A stretch of DNA of 35,980 nt from Chitinophaga pinensis (lineage in GTDB: Bacteria; Bacteroidota; Bacteroidia; Chitinophagales; Chitinophagaceae), in the NCBI RefSeq assembly GCF_007896845.1, contig NZ_VOHS01000049.1, forward strand, positions 1-35,980, read 5' to 3'. Of the stretch, positions 7,528 through 14,982 are shown in pieces. The translations under genes were made by a program, and so were the position numbers. The stretch's first letter is position 1; the number at the start of each line of letters is the position of its first letter. The notes under the pieces are model-generated. The model searched no databases. It worked only from the letters and a program-made list of their open reading frames with translations, and was not told the DNA's origin.

Positions 7528-7843
7528 TTCTTATTTTTTTGAGGTTGGATAATACATTGTCAAGCTGGTCAAACCGTATCTCCCAGAGCTTACGGAATTG
7601 TTCGAGCCATTTGTCGATCTCTTTCATCTTCTGAATTTCAAGGTGATAGTAAATCTCTCTGCCCTGGTGTTCCTGTTTAACCAGTTCACATTCTGTCAGA
7701 ATCCGCAGATGCTTTGATATGGCCTGACGAGTCGAATCAAAGTGTTCTGCAATGCCGTTCGGCGTCATGGCCTGCAATGCCAGCAGGGCTATAATAGCAC
7801 GTCTTGTCGGGTCTGCAATAGCCTGAAATATATCGCGTCTCAT
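7520..7843 (-). CDS. ArsR/SmtB family transcriptional regulator
   Basis: A 107-residue winged-helix protein: MRRDIFQAIADPTRRAIIALLA, then TPNGIAEHFDSTRQAISKHLRILTECELV (HTH) and the wing HQGREIYYHLE. No ArsR metal-binding Cys pair is seen, fitting the non-metal subgroup paired with SRPBCC proteins. The reading frame extends to 7888, but the ATG at 7843 is preferred because the palindromic operator and -7 box (7869-7890) lie upstream of it and the family normally begins MRRDIFQAIADPTRR. Autorepression through that palindrome is likely. Confidence 0.9.
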   Translation of the reverse strand: MRRDIFQAIADPTRRAIIALLALQAMTPNGIAEHFDSTRQAISKHLRILTECELVKQEHQGREIYYHLEIQKMKEIDKWLEQFRKLWEIRFDQLDNVLSNLKKIRNE

Positions 7844-7868
7844 TTCATCGTATTTTAAGAAACCAGTT

Positions 7869-7890
7869 GGTTGCAAATATATGCGCAACC
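7869..7890 (-). promoter_or_regulatory. ArsR operator overlapping the arsR -7 element
   Basis: GGTTGC-N10-GCAACC is a perfect 6-bp inverted repeat with an ATAT centre. Embedded in it on the minus strand is TATATTTG (7881-7874), a perfect match to the Bacteroidota -7 consensus TAnnTTTG; a TTTTC about 19 bases upstream may serve as -33. A repressor bound here would block RNA polymerase, as expected for ArsR autoregulation. A further half-site (GCAACC) is at about 7929-7934. Confidence 0.65.
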
Positions 7891-8052
7891 ATTTGTTTTC
7901 GAAAATATATTTTGTTAAAAATTGTCTTGCAACCGGATGACGCTGCTGGTAAGGATTGAGTCTTTCTACTCATTGCCTTGGGTAAAAACCTGTCAGACCA
8001 TGCAAAACCGGTTTTTAAAGCTATTTTCGGATAGTCTGCAAAACTATGCCTC

Positions 8053-8643
8053 ATGAAGAAAATCGCCCTCTTCTTAAGAAAATACCGCTACCGGATACTA
8101 TTTTTCTGCTTTCTGCTGCTGATGTCGCAGGTTGTAATACCGGGGCAGCTGCAGACCTACACCCGGGCGAGTATAAGTGCTTTCAAAAGCGATTATTTAC
8201 TCCCTGCAATACTGGTCGTATTCAGCGGCGTTTTCCTGTACCAATGTGCCGCATTATGGTTGAAATACAGGCATCATGTGGCAATTATCAGACATCGCTG
8301 GATCCGTATCGTATTAGGTGGTTTTTTACCCAAAGCCATTACATTTACCATGTTGTTCTTCTGTATTCAGGACGTATTTATTGCGTCGGCCCTGTTCATT
8401 AACAGATTGTCTACGCACGGTGGCACGGAAAGAACATATGTTGTACAGTTTCTGATGGACAGTACCCGGGCCAAAGAGTCCCTTTTTCTGTCCGATATTG
8501 CCTCAAAGGAGCTGTCTCATGACAAAGTCCTGCAGGATTATGTCTACAACACACAATTAAAGGATTTCGATACCGTACACATTATCTACAGAACCGGTAT
8601 ACTGGGTGTCCCATTGCCTGATGTCAACCATACAAAAAAATAG
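8053..8643 (+). CDS. Hypothetical membrane protein
   Basis: A 196-residue protein of no family I recognise. It starts with a basic stretch (KKIALFLRKYRYR) and shows about three membrane segments: residues about 14-31, 46-66 and 94-113. A hydrophilic C-terminal region of about 80 residues follows (STHGGTERTYVVQFLMDSTRAKESLFLSDIASKEL). ATG 8053 is supported by a TATTTTCG -7-like box at 8022-8029. No partner gene points to a role; the next gene lies 52 bp downstream on the same strand. Confidence 0.65.
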   Translation: MKKIALFLRKYRYRILFFCFLLLMSQVVIPGQLQTYTRASISAFKSDYLLPAILVVFSGVFLYQCAALWLKYRHHVAIIRHRWIRIVLGGFLPKAITFTMLFFCIQDVFIASALFINRLSTHGGTERTYVVQFLMDSTRAKESLFLSDIASKELSHDKVLQDYVYNTQLKDFDTVHIIYRTGILGVPLPDVNHTKK

Positions 8644-8695
8644 TAAGGAGAAAAGCACATTTTGGAATAACTTAGCCCGCACAATAGAGCTTTAG

Positions 8696-9630
8696 ATGAA
8701 ACGTTTTTTAGTGGCGCTGTCTTTTCTGATACTGTTTTTTGTCAACTTTATACACGCACAGCCTTCCTATATCAAAACCTTTGGCGATCCAAAGGATAAA
8801 CCACTGATTTTTTTGCACGGAGGACCGGGCAGTAATGCGGGTTCTTTTGAAATCACCACCGCGGAGCAGATATCTGCTATGGGGTATTTTGTTGTTGTAT
8901 ATGACAGAAGGGGAGAAGGACGTTCTGTTGACTATAATGCGAAATATACATTTCGCCAGACCTTTAAAGATCTGAATGCGATATACAGGAGATATAGTAT
9001 TAAAAAAGCAACTCTGATCGGGTATAGTTTTGGCGGGGTGTTGGGCACCTTATATGCAGAAAAGTATAGTGAAAAGGTATCTTCGCTGGTACTCCTCAGC
9101 TCTTTGCTCTCTTTGCAGGATACCTACGCAACTATTATAGCGAAATCAGACAGCATTTTTAAGGCTAAAAATGACACCTCTGCTTTAAGGGATATTGCCA
9201 TTACAAAAAAAATGGACAGCAGTTCAATTGAGTTCAGGTTGTCTTGCTTCGCATTTGCCACACAAACGGTTTTTTTAAAACACCGCATCCAAATGAACTG
9301 TCTGTCGCATTAAATAAAAAGTTAGCTGCGGATACCTTATTAACATTCCTCAGTCAATACGGTCGTAACACTGCTGCCCGGGGATTTTTGCGTAATGAAA
9401 AGTATACCACGCTCGATATCACACCAAAATTTGCGTTACTTAAAAATAAGCATATCAATATCTTCGCATTCTACGGCAAAGATGATGGTCTCTTTTCTCC
9501 GGCACAGCTGGAACGTTTAAAGTCCCAGCTGGGTAATGATCATGTCTGGTATCTGGATGATTGTTCGCATGCTGCTTTTATCGATCAGCAAACGCTTTTT
9601 ATGGAAGCTATCGCTTCCTGGATCCGGTAA
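8696..9630 (+). CDS. Secreted alpha/beta hydrolase (proline iminopeptidase-like), apparent frameshift near 9262
   Basis: One protein of about 311 residues read in two frames. The first part (8696 to about 9262) has a signal peptide (MKRFLVALSFLILFFVNFIHAQ), the oxyanion motif FLHGGPGS and the nucleophile elbow GYSFGG. The second part (to 9630) supplies the rest of the fold with the catalytic Asp (FYGKDDGLF) and His (DDCSHAAF). Adding one base in the CAAAC or T7 stretch at about 9262-9275 joins them as ATQNGFFKTPHPNEL. The complete catalytic triad across the break argues for a sequence error rather than decay. HGGPG is typical of proline iminopeptidase-type hydrolases; the substrate is not determinable. 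The 3' end nearly abuts the convergent gene at 9633. Confidence 0.82.
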
Positions 9631-9632
9631 TC

Positions 9633-10166
9633 CTATTCGCAGAGCGCTTTTGCAAACTCTTTCGTAGTGTAGGCATTGCGTATTTTATCCGCAACACGCA
9701 CACCGCGTTCCGCTTCACTATCAGCTTTGATCTCTTTCTGATCTTCCATATAACGGAGGATCTTACCATCTTTTACATACAGCCGGTGCTCGATCTTAGA
9801 GTCTTGTCCGTCAGCAGAACTACCTATGGCTACTTCATAGCTGAAGATAAATTTGCCTGATTGATAGTAGTATTCCTTAGTCCAGCTGCCGTCTCCGATA
9901 GCGCCGGTTTCAATGATCTTTACGATCTCTTTTCCATTAAAGAAATACTGTACAACGCCATCTTCCGCACAGGCGGCCGCTTCATAGGTAAACTTCTCAT
10001 TGCGTAATGTCAGCCCGTTAATGCGCTTAAATTCGCTTCTGATGGAGTTAATATCAGCCTGACTGGCAGTTGTTGTCGTTGGGTTCTTCTGTTGTGCACT
10101 GATCTTTGCAAAAGGCAGAGTGCACAACAACGTCATCAGGGGCAGGATGTTAATCTTACGGTTCAT
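9633..10166 (-). CDS. Hypothetical secreted protein
   Basis: A 177-residue protein with a signal peptide ending near SAQQ (about residue 25). The mature part is a series of short amphipathic strands (KFTYEAAACAEDGVVQYFFNGKEIVKIIETGAIGDGSWTKEYYYQSGKFIFSYE) and a charged C-terminal helix. I do not recognise a named family. The strand pattern is reminiscent of small periplasmic beta proteins of Bacteroidota. It has one Cys in the mature region and a Cys at the penultimate position (ALCE). It is convergent with the hydrolase, with only 2 bp between the stop codons and no evident terminator. Confidence 0.7.
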   Translation of the reverse strand: MNRKINILPLMTLLCTLPFAKISAQQKNPTTTTASQADINSIRSEFKRINGLTLRNEKFTYEAAACAEDGVVQYFFNGKEIVKIIETGAIGDGSWTKEYYYQSGKFIFSYEVAIGSSADGQDSKIEHRLYVKDGKILRYMEDQKEIKADSEAERGVRVADKIRNAYTTKEFAKALCE

Positions 10167-10213
10167 TTCAAGTAAAGAATATTTGAAATATGAAGATAGG
10201 GTATATTATTTAA

Positions 10214-11410
10214 TTAGCCCTGCCTGTTTAACTTCCTTCTTTCTGTCAGATATTTACGTACCGGAATATCATAGCATACCATGGCCAGATAAGCAAATCC
10301 AACCAATGCAACAACACCGGTACCAACCACCCATGCCAGTTGCGAAGGACCCGGTTTATATTGGTTGTAATAGTTTGCAAATATCCAGATTACCATGTAG
10401 TGTGTCATATAAAGCGGATAGGAGATCTTTCCCGCGAAATCACACACTTTATGTACTGCCTTATTACTTACCTGCGCGCCTGCACCTAATGCCACCAGTA
10501 AAGGGAAATAAACCATCACCAGCGCCAGTTCGATCAGCCACGGTTCTTTTGTGACCGGCGTCAGCAATGCCAGTAGCAGCAATATTGCCATACCCGGAAA
10601 ACCCAGTTTATTGCGGATAATAAAATTGTAACGGTATACCAGCAGTCCTGCGAGGAATGAGTAACTGAGTCGGGCGCCACCATCTAAAAACGTCCCACCT
10701 GACCATCCGCCTAACAGATTGCCGGCCTTATTGGCAGTATAGATCAACCATATTGCTGCAACAAGAAGTAAGCCCAGCAGGACTTTTTTAGAAAATCTCC
10801 AAAGTATGGTGCCGTAAATAATATTGGCTGCATATTCCCAGAAAAGCGACCAGGAAGGCGCATTCAGTCCGAATAAGTTGAAATAAGTTTCACTCATCAC
10901 AGGCAATGGGATCATCAGCATGGAGGCCAGCACAATCAGCGCAATGCGGCCGAAGGTATAAGTTTCCGGTACTGCTGCGAACGGATTAAAAAGGAAGGCC
11001 AGTAAGCCTAATACCGTCCCCAATATCACTAATGGATGCAGGCGGATGAGCCTTGATTTGAAAAATTCCGCAATCCCTATTTTTTCAATACGGTTGTCAT
11101 AAGCATAGGCAATCACAAACCCGCTCAGACAAAAGAAAAAGTCTACTGCCAGAAATCCGTGTCCGGCGAAATTCTTAGTAGCGTCTGTAAATATTACCTC
11201 CATAAAGTGGAAGAATACTACGAACACGGCGGCAACGCCTCTCAGTCCGTCGAGTATTTCAAAATGCTGTCTTGTCTGTAATATCGCCGCCTGTCCTTTT
11301 GGCGCTGTCGTGGTAGCTGTTCCGGTCATATGCTGTCTAAAGGTAAAGCGTGGAAGATAGTCATACCGGGTAACATATGCAAGCAAATTGGCAGCAATGG
11401 TGTTTAACAT
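10214..11410 (-). CDS. Acyltransferase 3 family membrane protein (OafA/YrhL type)
   Basis: A 398-residue integral membrane acyltransferase. The family signature is FEILDGLRGVAAVFVVFFH near residues 50-68, with the conserved His at the end of the first helix, then FLAVDFFFCLSGFVIAYAY and SRLIRLHPLVILG. About ten membrane segments follow, ending in a basic tail (RKYLTERRKLNRQG). Such enzymes transfer acyl groups from the cytoplasm to surface carbohydrates or lipids. The frame is open from 11410, but MTGTATTTAPKGQ (about residue 28) is an alternative start. It is divergent from the Crp/Fnr gene at 11460 with only 49 bp between, so the two promoters must overlap. Confidence 0.88.
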   Translation of the reverse strand: MLNTIAANLLAYVTRYDYLPRFTFRQHMTGTATTTAPKGQAAILQTRQHFEILDGLRGVAAVFVVFFHFMEVIFTDATKNFAGHGFLAVDFFFCLSGFVIAYAYDNRIEKIGIAEFFKSRLIRLHPLVILGTVLGLLAFLFNPFAAVPETYTFGRIALIVLASMLMIPLPVMSETYFNLFGLNAPSWSLFWEYAANIIYGTILWRFSKKVLLGLLLVAAIWLIYTANKAGNLLGGWSGGTFLDGGARLSYSFLAGLLVYRYNFIIRNKLGFPGMAILLLLALLTPVTKEPWLIELALVMVYFPLLVALGAGAQVSNKAVHKVCDFAGKISYPLYMTHYMVIWIFANYYNQYKPGPSQLAWVVGTGVVALVGFAYLAMVCYDIPVRKYLTERRKLNRQG

Positions 11411-11428
11411 AGTTAAATGGTTAGTGAT

Positions 11429-11436
11429 TACCTTTG
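11429..11436 (+). promoter_or_regulatory. -7 promoter element of the second Crp/Fnr gene
   Basis: TACCTTTG is an exact match to TAnnTTTG. A TTTA at 11403-11406 sits 22 bases upstream as a possible -33. The predicted leader before ATG 11460 is about 17 nt. Confidence 0.55.
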
Positions 11437-11459
11437 AGCATAGTCGCTAAATAAGGTAC

Positions 11460-12056
11460 ATGAAAAACATCAGTGCAACGGAGACACTAAAGGCTTATTT
11501 TTTAAAACGGATAGAAACGGCTGAAGAGGACGCCGCCGCCACCTTTGCCGGTTATTTTGAAGAAGTAAGGGTGAAAAAAGGCCAGTATATTGTGCAGCCC
11601 GGATTCACCGCCCGCTACAAGATCTTCGTACTGGAAGGCGCACTGCGCGCCTTTGTATTGGATAAAGAAGGGAATGACCATACCATCTCTCTGGCCATTG
11701 AACAATGGTGGATCACTGATGTCAATAGTTTCGTCTACCAGCAACCCGCTACCATGCACGTAGTGGCGATGGAAGAAAGCCGCCTGTTGCTGATCTCCTA
11801 CGAAAAGGAGACTGAATTAAAACGACTGCATCCCATCTACGAGACATTCTTCCGAATGCAATATGAGCGTAGTCTGGCCTTCCTGCAACGGCGTATTATT
11901 ATGAACCTGACCCTTTCCGCTGAGGAACGATATCTTCATTATCAACAGGAATATCCGTCTATTGCCACCAGAGTCCCGCTTTATGCACTGGCTTCCTATC
12001 TGGGAATGACACGGCAGTTCCTGTCGCGGATCAGGAATAAACAGGCAAAAAAGTAA
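11460..12056 (+). CDS. Crp/Fnr family transcriptional regulator (Crp2)
   Basis: A 198-residue regulator with an N-terminal cNMP-binding-type beta-roll (KKGQYIVQPGFTARYKIFVLEGALRAFV, HTISLAIEQWWITD) and a C-terminal winged helix (LYALASYLGMTRQFLSRIRNK). The canonical cAMP-binding cassette is not evident. The recognition helix is TRQFLSR (R185, Q186, R190), so relative to E. coli CRP and the first regulator here the Glu181 equivalent is Gln. Two tandem palindromes with GTAAAC half-sites start on its stop codon (12053-12089) and precede the SDR gene it probably controls. The layout copies that of the first Crp/Fnr locus, but the two proteins are only distantly similar in sequence. Confidence 0.92.
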   Translation: MKNISATETLKAYFLKRIETAEEDAAATFAGYFEEVRVKKGQYIVQPGFTARYKIFVLEGALRAFVLDKEGNDHTISLAIEQWWITDVNSFVYQQPATMHVVAMEESRLLLISYEKETELKRLHPIYETFFRMQYERSLAFLQRRIIMNLTLSAEERYLHYQQEYPSIATRVPLYALASYLGMTRQFLSRIRNKQAKK

Positions 12057-12089
12057 ACTGGTTTACGCTGATTTTGTAAACTGGTTTGT
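12053..12089 (+). promoter_or_regulatory. Two tandem palindromic operators, GTAAAC-TG-GTTTAC type
   Basis: The box at 12053-12066 is a perfect 6-2-6 palindrome overlapping the TAA stop of the Crp/Fnr gene. The box at 12076-12089 (GTAAACTGGTTTGT) keeps the left half exactly and most of the right, and starts 23 bp later. The second box covers a TTTG (12085-12088) that could be the -33 element of CACCTTTG at 12112-12119, so binding there could repress or replace -33 recognition. The adjacent Crp/Fnr protein is the natural candidate to bind; this is inferred from position and symmetry. Confidence 0.7.
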
Positions 12090-12142
12090 TTTTTAGCAGT
12101 CGCCATGATGCCACCTTTGTCATGTCAATAAAAACAAAAAAC

Positions 12143-12895
12143 ATGGCTAAGAAATTAAACAACAAAGTGGCACTGGTAACCGGTGGTAGTGCAGGAATAG
12201 GATTGGCAATAGCGAAATTATTTGCTGCAGAAGGTGCAAAAGTAATCATTACCGGACGGCGTGAATCTGCCCTGAATGATGCAGTAGCAGCAATCGGTAA
12301 TGGTGCATGGGGTATACAGGCCGATTCATCCAGTCTTTCAGATCTGGATCGTCTGTACAGCACCATCGGTGAAAAAGTAGGTAAAATAGATATCCTTATC
12401 GCCAATGCTGCCACATATATACTGGCGCCGCTGGCTGCATTTACAGAAGAAATGTTTGATAAACAAAGCAATATCAATTTTAAGGGTACATTTTTTACCG
12501 TCCAGAAATCATTGAATTACCTGAACGATGGCGCAGCGGTAGTACTATTATCCTCCATTGCCAATGAGGTGGGTGTACCTAATCATTCGTCTTATTCTGC
12601 TACAAAAGCGGCTATCCGCTCTTTAGGCAGAAGCTTTGCTGCTGAACTGGTAGAAAGAGGTATTCGTGTCAATGTCCTGACACCCGGACCGATAGATACC
12701 GCTGTATTTGAACAGGCAACGTCTTCTCCGGCAGAGATTGAAATGATGAAATCCGCCATGGCTGCTATGACAGCCGTAAAAAGAATCGGTAAACCAGAAG
12801 AAATAGCCGCAGGCGCCCTCTTTCTGGCCTCCGATGATGCCTCCTTCATGATCGGGGCTGAACTGACAATCGACGGTGGTATAAAATCACTGTAG
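12143..12895 (+). CDS. SDR family oxidoreductase (classical)
   Basis: A 250-residue classical SDR: KVALVTGGSAGIG (about 8-20), IDILIANAAT in place of NNAG, VVLLSSIAN (catalytic Ser), SSYSATKAA (intact YxxxK), then RVNVLTPGPIDT and a C-terminal GAELTIDGG strand. The start is set at ATG 12143 (MAKKLNNK). The open frame reaches upstream to 12086, but that extension would overlap the operator and promoter. It follows the second Crp/Fnr gene and its tandem boxes and ends at a strong terminator (12927-12954), so it looks like a single-gene target unit. The substrate is unknown. Confidence 0.92.
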   Translation: MAKKLNNKVALVTGGSAGIGLAIAKLFAAEGAKVIITGRRESALNDAVAAIGNGAWGIQADSSSLSDLDRLYSTIGEKVGKIDILIANAATYILAPLAAFTEEMFDKQSNINFKGTFFTVQKSLNYLNDGAAVVLLSSIANEVGVPNHSSYSATKAAIRSLGRSFAAELVERGIRVNVLTPGPIDTAVFEQATSSPAEIEMMKSAMAAMTAVKRIGKPEEIAAGALFLASDDASFMIGAELTIDGGIKSL

Positions 12896-12926
12896 ATCGT
12901 TTTACGATAGCAACAGAATCTCTGAA

Positions 12927-12954
12927 AGCGAAGGCTCCTGCCTTCGCTTTTTTT
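12927..12954 (+). terminator. Rho-independent terminator after the SDR gene
   Basis: AGCGAAGGC-TCCT-GCCTTCGCT is a perfect 9-bp stem with a 4-nt loop, followed by a six-T tract. It lies 31 bp after the SDR stop. Confidence 0.93.
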
Positions 12955-13032
12955 ATGCTTATCATGTTAACCTGACATTTTGTCCGTTACCTACAATTGA
13001 TTGTCATACAACATTATTCAGCTGACCCATTT

Positions 13033-13051
13033 TACATTTGACAGGTCAAAT
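13033..13051 (+). promoter_or_regulatory. -7 element overlapped by a 16-bp palindromic operator
   Basis: TACATTTG (13033-13040) matches TAnnTTTG exactly. It overlaps ATTTGAC-AG-GTCAAAT (13036-13051), a perfect 7-bp inverted repeat around AG. A protein bound here would cover the -7 box and start site, which suggests a repressor. The leader before ATG 13065 would be about 20 nt. The half-site is unlike both Crp-type boxes of this window, and no repressor gene is adjacent. Confidence 0.6.
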
Positions 13052-13064
13052 CAAAAACGAAAAG

Positions 13065-13817
13065 ATGGATCTGTATTTAAAAGGAAAAACAGCAGTGGTG
13101 ACCGGCGCCAGTCAGGGTATTGGCCGCTCCATCGTAAAAGAATTGTCCATAGAAGGAGTGAAGGTATTTGCCACTGCAAGAAACGAATCATTACTGAATA
13201 GTCTGAAAGAAGAAATAACTGCCGCAGGCGGCATTCCGCCCATCACTTTTGTGCAGGATTTTGTTGCACCGGAAGGTCCGAAAGCAATTGCTGACGCAGC
13301 ACTGGCAGCATTCGGACATGTTGATATTCTTGTGAATAATGCAGGCCGTAGCCGCCCTTTGGATGTGATCGGAGAAGAGGATGCGTGGCAGGCCTCCCTC
13401 ACACTTGACTTTGGGCATCATCGTCAGCTGACACAGGCACTCTTGCCCCAATTTATGGAACGCAGACAAGGAGCCATTCTGAATATCGCCAGCACATATG
13501 AGTTACGTACCATCAATGCTTCTGCGGTGGCGAAGGCAGCTCTGGTGGTCTGGTCAAAGCAACTGGCCGCCCAATTGGGCCAATATGGCATCCGGGTAAA
13601 TTGTCTGCAGCCCGGACTGATTGACACGGAGAATATCCGCCCGTTCTTCCCGGGAGAGGCCCGGCAACAATTTGCTGCACAGGAAATTCCCCTCGGTGAC
13701 TTCGGAGAACCACAGGATATGGCCAATATGGCAACCTTTCTGGTTTCCCCCCGTGCTAAATATATCACAGGTACTGTAGCTGTCGTAGATGGTGGCATGC
13801 GCCAGTATCCTTTCTGA
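13065..13817 (+). CDS. SDR family oxidoreductase with Ser in place of the catalytic Tyr
   Basis: A 250-residue SDR: KTAVVTGASQGIG (8-20), VDILVNNAG (86-94), IRVNCLQPGLIDTENIRPFF and C-terminal GTVAVVDGGM. The catalytic region reads NIASTYELRTINASAVAKAAL: Lys157 is present, but position 153, normally Tyr of YxxxK, is Ser, and the loop between Ser143 and Lys157 is about three residues short. Tyr145 lies close by and might substitute, or the protein may not be a standard oxidoreductase. ATG 13065 is chosen because the -7 box and palindrome occupy 13033-13051. It has its own promoter and is isolated from the previous SDR by a terminator. Confidence 0.87.
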   Translation: MDLYLKGKTAVVTGASQGIGRSIVKELSIEGVKVFATARNESLLNSLKEEITAAGGIPPITFVQDFVAPEGPKAIADAALAAFGHVDILVNNAGRSRPLDVIGEEDAWQASLTLDFGHHRQLTQALLPQFMERRQGAILNIASTYELRTINASAVAKAALVVWSKQLAAQLGQYGIRVNCLQPGLIDTENIRPFFPGEARQQFAAQEIPLGDFGEPQDMANMATFLVSPRAKYITGTVAVVDGGMRQYPF

Positions 13818-13843
13818 TGATGTTTTTCTGCCATACTAAACCA

Positions 13844-13879
13844 CGAAGGGTGCCCGCCATGTGGCGGACACCCCTTCGC
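13844..13879. terminator. Hairpin between convergent genes (possible bidirectional terminator)
   Basis: CGAAGGG...CCCTTCG arms, continued inward by CCGCC/GGCGG pairing, enclose a short ATGT loop. It sits between the convergent SDR and dienelactone hydrolase genes. There is no good T-tract on either side, so termination is less certain than position and stem suggest. Confidence 0.5.
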
Positions 13880-13895
13880 TATCATATAAGTACAA

Positions 13896-14785
13896 TCAGC
13901 TAAGCTGCTCTTTAAAAAATCAATTGTCCGTTTCCATGCCAGTTCCGCTGCCGCTTTATCATAACGGGGTGTAGTGTCATTATGGAAACCATGGTTCACG
14001 CCCGGATAGATATAAGCGGTATACACTTTATGGTTTTCTTTTAACGCAGCTTCATATGCCGGCCAACCCTCATTGACACGGTGTCGAGTTCTCCATAATG
14101 CAGCAACAGCGGGGCCTGTATCTGTGGCACCATTTCCTTTGACGGCTGACCGCCATAAAAGGAACAGCGGCAGCCAGTTCGGGTATACGGACGGCCATCA
14201 TATTGGCAATCCATCCCCCGAAACAGAATCCTACAACCCCGATCTTACCATTACAATCCTTATGATTTTTGAGATAGGTATACGCGGCAATAAAGTCTTC
14301 CAGCATTTCATCGCGGTTCCGCTTACTTTGCAGTTCTCTTCCCTGATCGTCCGTACCCGGATAACCGCCCAGAGGAGTCACGCGTCCGGAGCAATAGAAA
14401 TAAACCTTGCCAGCGCCGCTCTTCTGGCTACGTCTTCTATATGTGGATTCAGGCCCCGGTTCTCATGTACCACAATGATACCACCGAGCTTCCCTTTTGC
14501 ATCAGCTGGTTGGGATAATAATGCCTTGATATCGCCACCGCCTTTTGCTGAATTATAATGTACATATTCTGATTTCAGCCGTGGATCATCCGCCTTTACC
14601 TGAATCGCATGGACATAGTCCGGCATCAGAAAACTCATCAGCGCCGGAAGGGTAATACTGCCGACCGCATAGACAGACAGCTTTTCCATGAATTCACGCC
14701 TGCTCACCCTGTTATGGGCATAGTCGTCATACAGGTCAAATACTTCCTGTTTGATCTCCTCTTTTTTAATTGCTCCGTTGTTCAT
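13896..14785 (-). pseudogene. Tat-exported dienelactone hydrolase family protein, interrupted by four apparent frameshifts
   Basis: Read across frames this is one protein of about 295 residues. It starts at 14785 with a roughly 27-residue leader and a twin-arginine motif (SRREFMEKL), then a hydrophobic stretch, so Tat export is likely. The hydrolase domain follows: GGIIVVHENRGLNPHIEDVARR, the nucleophile Cys in VGFCFGGW, LLLHYGELD and VNHGFHNDTTPRYD with the catalytic His. Restoring one base near each of 14380, 14157, 14081 and 13914 gives continuous reading (IAPDALTPLGGYPG, AAVPFYGGQPSKEMV, ELDTRVNEGWP, RTIDFFKEQLS) ending at TGA 13896. All four look like one-base deletions and no nonsense change is needed, so an intact gene with sequence errors is more likely than a real pseudogene. 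Confidence 0.78.
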
Positions 14786-14803
14786 GTAAATATGGGTTTG
14801 TCT

Positions 14804-14811
14804 TAAAGATA
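14804..14811 (-). promoter_or_regulatory. Putative -7 element of the dienelactone hydrolase gene
   Basis: On the minus strand TATCTTTA matches 7 of 8 positions of TAnnTTTG, 18 bp upstream of the ATG at 14785. No convincing -33 element was seen. Confidence 0.35.
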
Positions 14812-14982
14812 AGTAATCGCAGCCCGTTCTGGCAGAAAGTTTTAATTCATAAAGGTTGTTTGGACACTTATTGTGTCTTGAAGTTTTATCTATAAAGGAA
14901 TGCGCGGTTTTGTAATAATATGCAAGAAAGTGATGCGACTACAGAAAAAAATCTTATTTTGACGCACAAATAATACGGAATA

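Noticed and set aside
8053..9630. Toxin-antitoxin or lysis pair from the small membrane protein and hydrolase
   Set aside because: The hydrolase is a typical secreted peptidase-like enzyme and nothing in the membrane protein suggests a toxin or immunity role.
14070..14381. Separate small genes in place of the dienelactone hydrolase
   Set aside because: The pieces join into one family-typical protein with catalytic Cys and His, so they are parts of a single gene.
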